Source: Chara braunii (lineage: Eukaryota; Streptophyta; Charophyceae; Charales; Characeae). Taken from it: a stretch of 22,500 nt of DNA. Location: NCBI GenBank assembly GCA_003427395.1, contig BFEA01000112.1, forward strand, positions 1,784,131 through 1,806,630. Reading direction: 5' to 3'. The notes under the pieces were generated by a model. It was not told the DNA's origin. It ran no database searches and saw nothing but the letters and a program-made list of their open reading frames with translations. Position 1 is the stretch's first letter, and each line of letters starts with the position of its first letter. A program made the translations under genes and the position numbers. Below are positions 18,240 through 22,500 of this stretch, piece by piece.

Positions 18240-18496
18240 GACCTGTAGTAGCATGTTCATACCTAGCTCCGGAAGCCCCCGTGCAATTGGGCTTGCACGG
18301 CATCTGCTTCAACCACTGCTGAGCAGGGGGGTAGGTCTCTCTGCTTAGCCCGGGTGCCTGCAACCGCTGTCTGGTCAGGTCACCCAGCCAAGATGGTAAT
18401 GGGTGATGGCCCCAGGTGGTTAACACTAGGGTAGGACAGGGGGGGTGGGGGGCCGGCAGGGCAAAAATGATGAGAGGAAGGGTGGGTGGGGTCTTC

Positions 18497-18609
18497 AGAG
18501 GGGATCAGCTGGACAACCGAGTGGCCGAGTACTGTGGGTAACTGTCATTGGTCTAGTATCCCACCTCGCCAACAACCTGGGTTAAAAAAAAAAAAAAAAA
18601 AAAAAAAAA
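18497..18609 (+). mobile_element. Possible tRNA-derived SINE with poly(A)
   Basis: TGGCCGAGTAC at 18522-18532 fits the Pol III A box at ten of eleven positions. About 20 bases later, GGTCTAGTATCC (18550-18561) is a poor B-box match, one base too long. A pure A26 run closes the unit. No target duplication was found, so this is only a candidate. Confidence 0.25.
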
Positions 18610-19526
18610 CAATATCATGTTCTGTGGTATCTTGGGCAAGATTTCGATGGGACCAAAAAAAAAAAAGAAAAAAAAAAAAAAGGGAAAACAGCTGTCTCTC
18701 TTGGCTGCAGTCAAGGGGAACACTGCAACCAGGAGGGAGATCCCACTAGCCAGGTATGTGGATTAGTATGACGGGTGGGGGACGGGTGGGGGACAGGTGG
18801 GTGGCAGCGTGAAATAGGGAAAATAAATGTAAAAAAAACAAGGGCAAGAGTAACTCCATACACCATTTGCTGTAAACACCTCCCAAAAAATAAGGGGCAC
18901 ATGCATGTCAAAGGAAGAGGAAAACATTTGCGGGGACTACAGACAACTTGGACGAGGGTCTGACACGGACTGACATTCCCTCATGATGGGAAACACTGAA
19001 AAATTTTGTTTTTGGCCTCTCTTCCACGCATGGGCCACAACCCAAAGGTGAGTGAAAGGTGAGTGAAAAGCAACACAAAAAAAATGGGTCTGGTTTTCAC
19101 TCACATTCGGGACCCCCAGAGGAACACGGCAAGCAAAACAAAAGAAAGACCACCCAATGGGATGCTCCAAAAAAACATATATTTTCGAGGGCTAAAATAC
19201 AGGAAAAACAAAACTACAGATCCCCATTCCCATCGACGGCGGAGGCGGGTCACACGCCCTCTACACTACTCCACATACAATGCTAGTGGGATCTCCCTCC
19301 AGTTCACAAAAGATCAGCAAAGACCATGCAGAGAACAGCTCAACAGAACATTGTGGGGAAAAAAAAACACTTCAAAACTGTTACAGTGAATTTAACTGAA
19401 TTACCAAAAAAAAAAAAAAAAAAAAAAAAAAAGGGAACAGGTATTAGATGTAGTAGGGCGGGTGTACCTTTCTGGGCCTTTTCATGAAGATCAAGAGTAG
19501 ATATTAAAGTTAATTAAACTGATTCT

Positions 19527-19558
<32 letters not shown>

Positions 19559-19561
<3 letters not shown>

Positions 19562-19679
19562 CCCTTGTGCCATCCCTCTATCCCAGCGGTGGTACGAGAA
19601 CCGCCAGAATTGAGGGCTTGTCTGTCGGGCTGCTCCATCTATTGGTGGGGAGCAGCACCTGCTGGAAACCTGGTCCAGC
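19559..19679 (-). other. 3' hairpin module of LINE C
   Basis: H3 pairs AAGCCCT (19559-19565) with AGGGCTT (19613-19619), with an inner GCGGT/ACCGC stem (19586-19590, 19600-19604). H2 is the longest seen, GCTGCTCC (19629-19636) with GGAGCAGC (19649-19656). H1 pairs GCTGGA (19661-19666) with TCCAGC (19674-19679). Confidence 0.75.
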
Positions 19680-20130
19680 GTCCCATTGATAAACCTTGTC
19701 ACTCAGAAATTGCTGATTGTTGATTGTTGTTCCCTAGAGCTGTATTAGTTTCTTTTACCGCTCCGGGGCTCCGTTGACCCTTGGAGCTGCTCATAACACC
19801 CAACCCTGTCTCCGAGCACCCATTATCTATCTATTATCCTAGCCCTGGTCGGCAGCTCCCAATTGTCATTATACCCTAATCTGACTCTTAAACCCTTTGA
19901 ACCCTACACCCTCTATAATCCGCACCCTAACGCATTCAAGGTCTGCCATGGGGAGATTAGCGCTTGTCAACTATGTCTTACTGAAGCACTCGAATCAATG
20001 GATCAGGATTATACCAATGCCGCTCCGAGAATTGAACCACATGTCTCTCTGTCGCCTTTTCAACCACCGTGGGGGGTGGTTTTCGCTGGAGATCGGGTGC
20101 GGCATCACTTCCATTTCCACATTCCTGCAT

Positions 20131-20640
20131 TCATTCATCCTTGTTGCTCAATGCTGCTCGGTCCTTCCCTTTCTTGCATGGGAGTAGCTGTCTCTGCAGA
20201 GGGAAGATAGGGGGGAGGAGAGGGTGTGAGGGGGGGGGAGCTACTGGGCAGCAAAGGGGGTGGAGGGGGAGTAGCAGGGGGGGGACCAGACGGAACTGAG
20301 GGGTGGGATGAAGGACAGATTGGAAGCAGAGAGCCAGCCGGAGGGGAGGGAGACGGAGACAGTGACGAATTGGCTGGGGAGGCGGGGTCTCGTGGAGGTG
20401 AGGACGGGGTGGGAGGGCAGGCTCCACAAAGGTCTGGGAGCCTTGGGCGGATATTGGGTTGACTGTTGCTATTGTCCCCTTTGACAGACCTGGCAGTGGT
20501 GTGAAGAAGCAGTTCGGGTGGCGGAAGGACCATTGATCATCTTGTGCCGCCCAGTTTTTCCATATAAGCTTTCCAGTCTCATGGACCTCCGCCATCTTGC
20601 TATGGGGATCAAGCCATTGTTCGTGAAATGGGATCTTCGA
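20131..20640 (-). pseudogene. C-terminal end of the LINE protein (copy C)
   Basis: The frame is open across the truncation point: FHEQWLDPHSKMAEVHE, then LIWKNWAAQDDQWSF and a CFFTPL segment. This matches the layout WQPWLSTESQWDF of copy A. Downstream the frame runs on as a Pro-rich translation of the C-rich sense strand to 20131, so the true end of homology is probably near 20490 and the rest is chance. The ATG at 20595 is internal. Confidence 0.7.
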
Positions 20641-20967
20641 TAAATCGATTGATTGATTGATTGATCGATCAATCGATTGATTGATGGATTGATTGATTGA
20701 GCACGGAAGACAGACAAATCGAGAGAGAGAGAGGATCAGGGCGAGGATCGCACATTGCGAACGTCGGGATGAATATCGGGGTCGGGATCACGAGATCACG
20801 GTGCGGAAGCGCCCGATGTTGATCGATGGATCGATTGATTGATCGATTGATTGATTGAGCACAGGCGACCTTTGAACGAAAAAACAAACAAAAAAAGAAA
20901 ATCGCCAGTCCTCTTCGTTGATCGATCAATCAATCAATCAATCAACCGATCAATGAATCAATCAACA

Positions 20968-21045
<78 letters not shown>

Positions 21046-21118
21046 CCAATCAATCAATTCAATTGAATGTTATCGGTTGGTTGATTGATTGATTGATAGA
21101 TTGATCGATCGGCGGAAA

Positions 21119-21170
21119 GGTCGGCAGGAAAGGTCGGCAGGAAAGGTCGGCAGGGAAGGTCGGCAGGAAT
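21119..21170. repeat. 13-bp minisatellite
   Basis: GGTCGG starts at 21119, 21132, 21145 and 21158; the unit is GGTCGGCAGGAAA with small changes. It lies in a spacer between a GATT array and an AATC array. Confidence 0.95.
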
Positions 21171-21422
21171 GGTTGAGGGAGACTGGGGGGGCGCGACCAA
21201 TCAATCATTCAATCCATCAATCAACCAATCCATCAATCAACCAATCAATCGATCAAATAAAGTTGACTAATTGAATGATTGGTTGATTCAACTTGATTGA
21301 TTGATTGATTGAATAATCGATACAACAACATGAAAATAGGGTCATCCGGTAGTTGAAAAAAAAAAAAAAAAGTGCGGCGCTTTGCCACGTGGCATTCACA
21401 CGACTTATTAGACACATGACAT

Positions 21423-21465
<43 letters not shown>

Positions 21466-21539
21466 CATCAAATAGTCAATCAGGAAAAAAAAAATCCTAA
21501 AAAAACAAAGAAAAAAAAAACGTCGGGACTGGGGTCGAC

Positions 21540-21592
21540 ACTTGCCACGCGGTGGTTGCCACGGGATCGGCGTCGGGATCGGGGTCGGGACA
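21540..21592. repeat. Spacer repeat P, first copy
   Basis: TTGCCACG, then GGTTGCCA and GGGATCGGCGTCG, recurs in the same orientation at 22246-22297. The two are diverged but clearly related. Confidence 0.75.
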
Positions 21593-21726
21593 GAGGAGAT
21601 CGGAATCGGGAATCGGAGTCGGGATAGAGGGGATCGGTGTTAGGAGAGAAGGGGATCGCGATTGGGGTCGGGAGAGAGGGGATCGGGATCGGCGGTTGCC
21701 ATTTGATTGATTGACTAATTCGTTGG

Positions 21727-21798
<72 letters not shown>

Positions 21799-21827
21799 GC
21801 AATCGATTCATTGATTGATTTATTCCG

Positions 21828-21858
21828 GATCAGCGCACGCCAGGTTCCGGGTTCGTGA
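21828..21858. repeat. Spacer repeat Q, first copy
   Basis: GATCAGCGCACGCCA, then GTTCCGGGTTCGTGA, recurs at 22065-22094 with one substitution. Both copies follow a GATT array. Confidence 0.9.
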
Positions 21859-21950
21859 AAGACGGGTTTCGAATCGGCAGAGGGTAGGTTTCTGACCGGT
21901 GGAGGGTAGGTCCCGGGTATCAATCAATCGATCAATCAATCAATCAGTTC

Positions 21951-22003
<53 letters not shown>

Positions 22004-22064
22004 CCAATCAATCAATTAATTGATTCATTAATAAATTGATTGATTGATAGATTGATTGATTTTC

Positions 22065-22094
22065 GATCAGCGCACGCCACGTTCCGGGTTCGTG
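22065..22094. repeat. Spacer repeat Q, second copy
   Basis: Near-identical direct copy of 21828-21858, again placed right after a GATT array, so array plus spacer was probably duplicated as a unit. Confidence 0.9.
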
Positions 22095-22245
22095 ATCCAT
22101 CTACCTTCAGGTATCGCCTTGACGACCACACGTGCACATTCCAATACGCACGGGTGGATCGGCATTGGGATCCAACGGTGCGTATTCCCGAGAGGATCGA
22201 TAGATCTCTCCCTCTCTCTCTCACTCCCGCTCCCTCTCGCTCAGC

Positions 22246-22297
22246 ACTTGCCACGTGACGGTTGCCATGGGATCGGCGTCGAGATCAGGGTCGGGAT
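22246..22297. repeat. Spacer repeat P, second copy
   Basis: Copy of 21540-21592. It contains a CACGTG core near 22251. Confidence 0.75.
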
Positions 22298-22383
22298 AGA
22301 CGACATCGACACTGCGATCCCGAGCAGGGGACCTACCAATTGCAAAAGGATGAATGAATGAATGAATGAATGAATGAATCAAT

Positions 22384-22414
<31 letters not shown>

Positions 22415-22446
22415 CGAATCAACCAATCACTCACTCACTCACTCAC

Positions 22447-22493
<47 letters not shown>

Positions 22494-22500
22494 ATCAATC

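Larger units (their letters stand above)
17451..19527. other. Homopolymer-rich non-coding interval
   Basis: I support no gene here. It holds T23 (17560-17582), a GAA tract (~17625-17677), A32 (18207-18238), A26 (18584-18609), an A-rich run (18655-18681), A27 (19406-19432) and two copies of GACGGGTGGGG near 18770-18792. Each long A or T run may be the tail of a decayed retrocopy. Open frames here translate the homopolymers or are short and featureless. Confidence 0.6.
19528..20640 (-). mobile_element. LINE C, 5'-truncated non-LTR retrotransposon copy
   Basis: The tail is the T30 run 19528-19557. The three-hairpin module follows (19559-19679), then 3' untranslated sequence, a G-rich plus-strand tract (~20205-20290) and the C-terminal end of the LINE protein up to 20640. 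There the sequence passes directly into (GATT)n. No convincing target duplication is visible, perhaps because the right junction lies in simple repeat. Confidence 0.82.
20641..22500. repeat. (GATT)n / (AATC)n tetranucleotide mosaic
   Basis: Arrays of one tetranucleotide alternate in strand. GATT arrays lie at about 20645-20700, 20820-20860, 21078-21110, 21262-21313, 21703-21821 and 22018-22062. AATC arrays lie at about 20918-21059, 21199-21256, 21423-21482, 21919-22020 and 22378-22500. Spacers of ~50-250 bases separate them. The last block steps through GAATGAAT, AATC, ACTC and back to AATC by single-base changes. Repeats of Asn-Gln-Ser-Ile in translations are artefacts. Confidence 0.97.

Noticed and set aside
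20135-20533. Pro-rich frame overlapping the end of LINE C
   Set aside because: It lies in a different frame from the LINE protein and translates the C-rich sense strand.
19519-20660. A target duplication for LINE C (AAACTGATT against AAATCGATT)
   Set aside because: Only seven of nine bases agree and the right copy lies at the edge of the GATT array, where such matches are expected by chance.
20851-22254. Proteins made of Asn-Gln-Ser-Ile repeats
   Set aside because: These are translations of the AATC/GATT tetranucleotide and follow array boundaries.
20641-22500. CRISPR array or telomeric repeat
   Set aside because: The repeats are uninterrupted tetranucleotides without regular spacers, and no TTTAGGG-type telomere unit is present.

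Overview
This is a eukaryotic, repeat-dominated stretch with no intact host gene that I can support. It contains two classes of retrotransposon, many A/T homopolymer runs, and microsatellites that include a large (GATT)n/(AATC)n mosaic. The Ty3/Gypsy element has a divergent chromodomain and an initiator-Met-tRNA-like primer site. The LINE proteins carry an APE-type endonuclease, a reverse transcriptase (RT) and a C-terminal zf-RVT-like zinc motif. Together these suggest a plant-lineage genome; a streptophyte alga such as Chara is only a guess. One ambiguous base (N, 11118) shows this is draft assembly.

Layout. 1-317: CT and CA microsatellites. 318-4619: a minus-strand Ty3/Gypsy element with paired ~1.26 kb LTRs, a primer binding site and a polypurine tract. 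Only a broken integrase-chromodomain remains inside. 4620-6065: purine-rich minisatellite and non-coding sequence. 6078-7322: LINE D, a 5'-truncated minus-strand copy with a perfect 12-bp target site duplication (TSD). 7514-10953: LINE B, a 5'-truncated minus-strand copy with a perfect 13-bp TSD at a TTTT/AA site; its frame is nearly intact. 11083-17099: LINE A, a near-full-length but dead minus-strand copy, inserted inside a short plus-strand element E (10999-11082 plus 17100-17180). 17199-17450: element F, a plus-strand 3' end. 17451-19527: homopolymer-rich non-coding DNA. 19528-20640: LINE C, a minus-strand 3' fragment. 20641-22500: alternating (GATT)n and (AATC)n arrays with repeated spacers.

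The strongest observation is that all six LINE-family 3' ends (A-F) share a compact module in front of the poly(A) tail. Five of them have the same architecture: a near-invariant hairpin H1, a hairpin H2, and a third hairpin H3. H3 differs in sequence between subfamilies but still pairs, including one compensatory G-C to T-A change between A and B. This looks like a conserved RNA recognition structure for target-primed reverse transcription.

The LINE reading frame appears to be one continuous protein: a Gln-rich N-terminal region, endonuclease, RT, and zinc-binding C-terminus. It was reconstructed by comparing copies A, B, C and D by eye. Copy A has lost catalytic acidic residues in RT motifs A and C. 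All statements rest on hand translation and hand alignment of this window.
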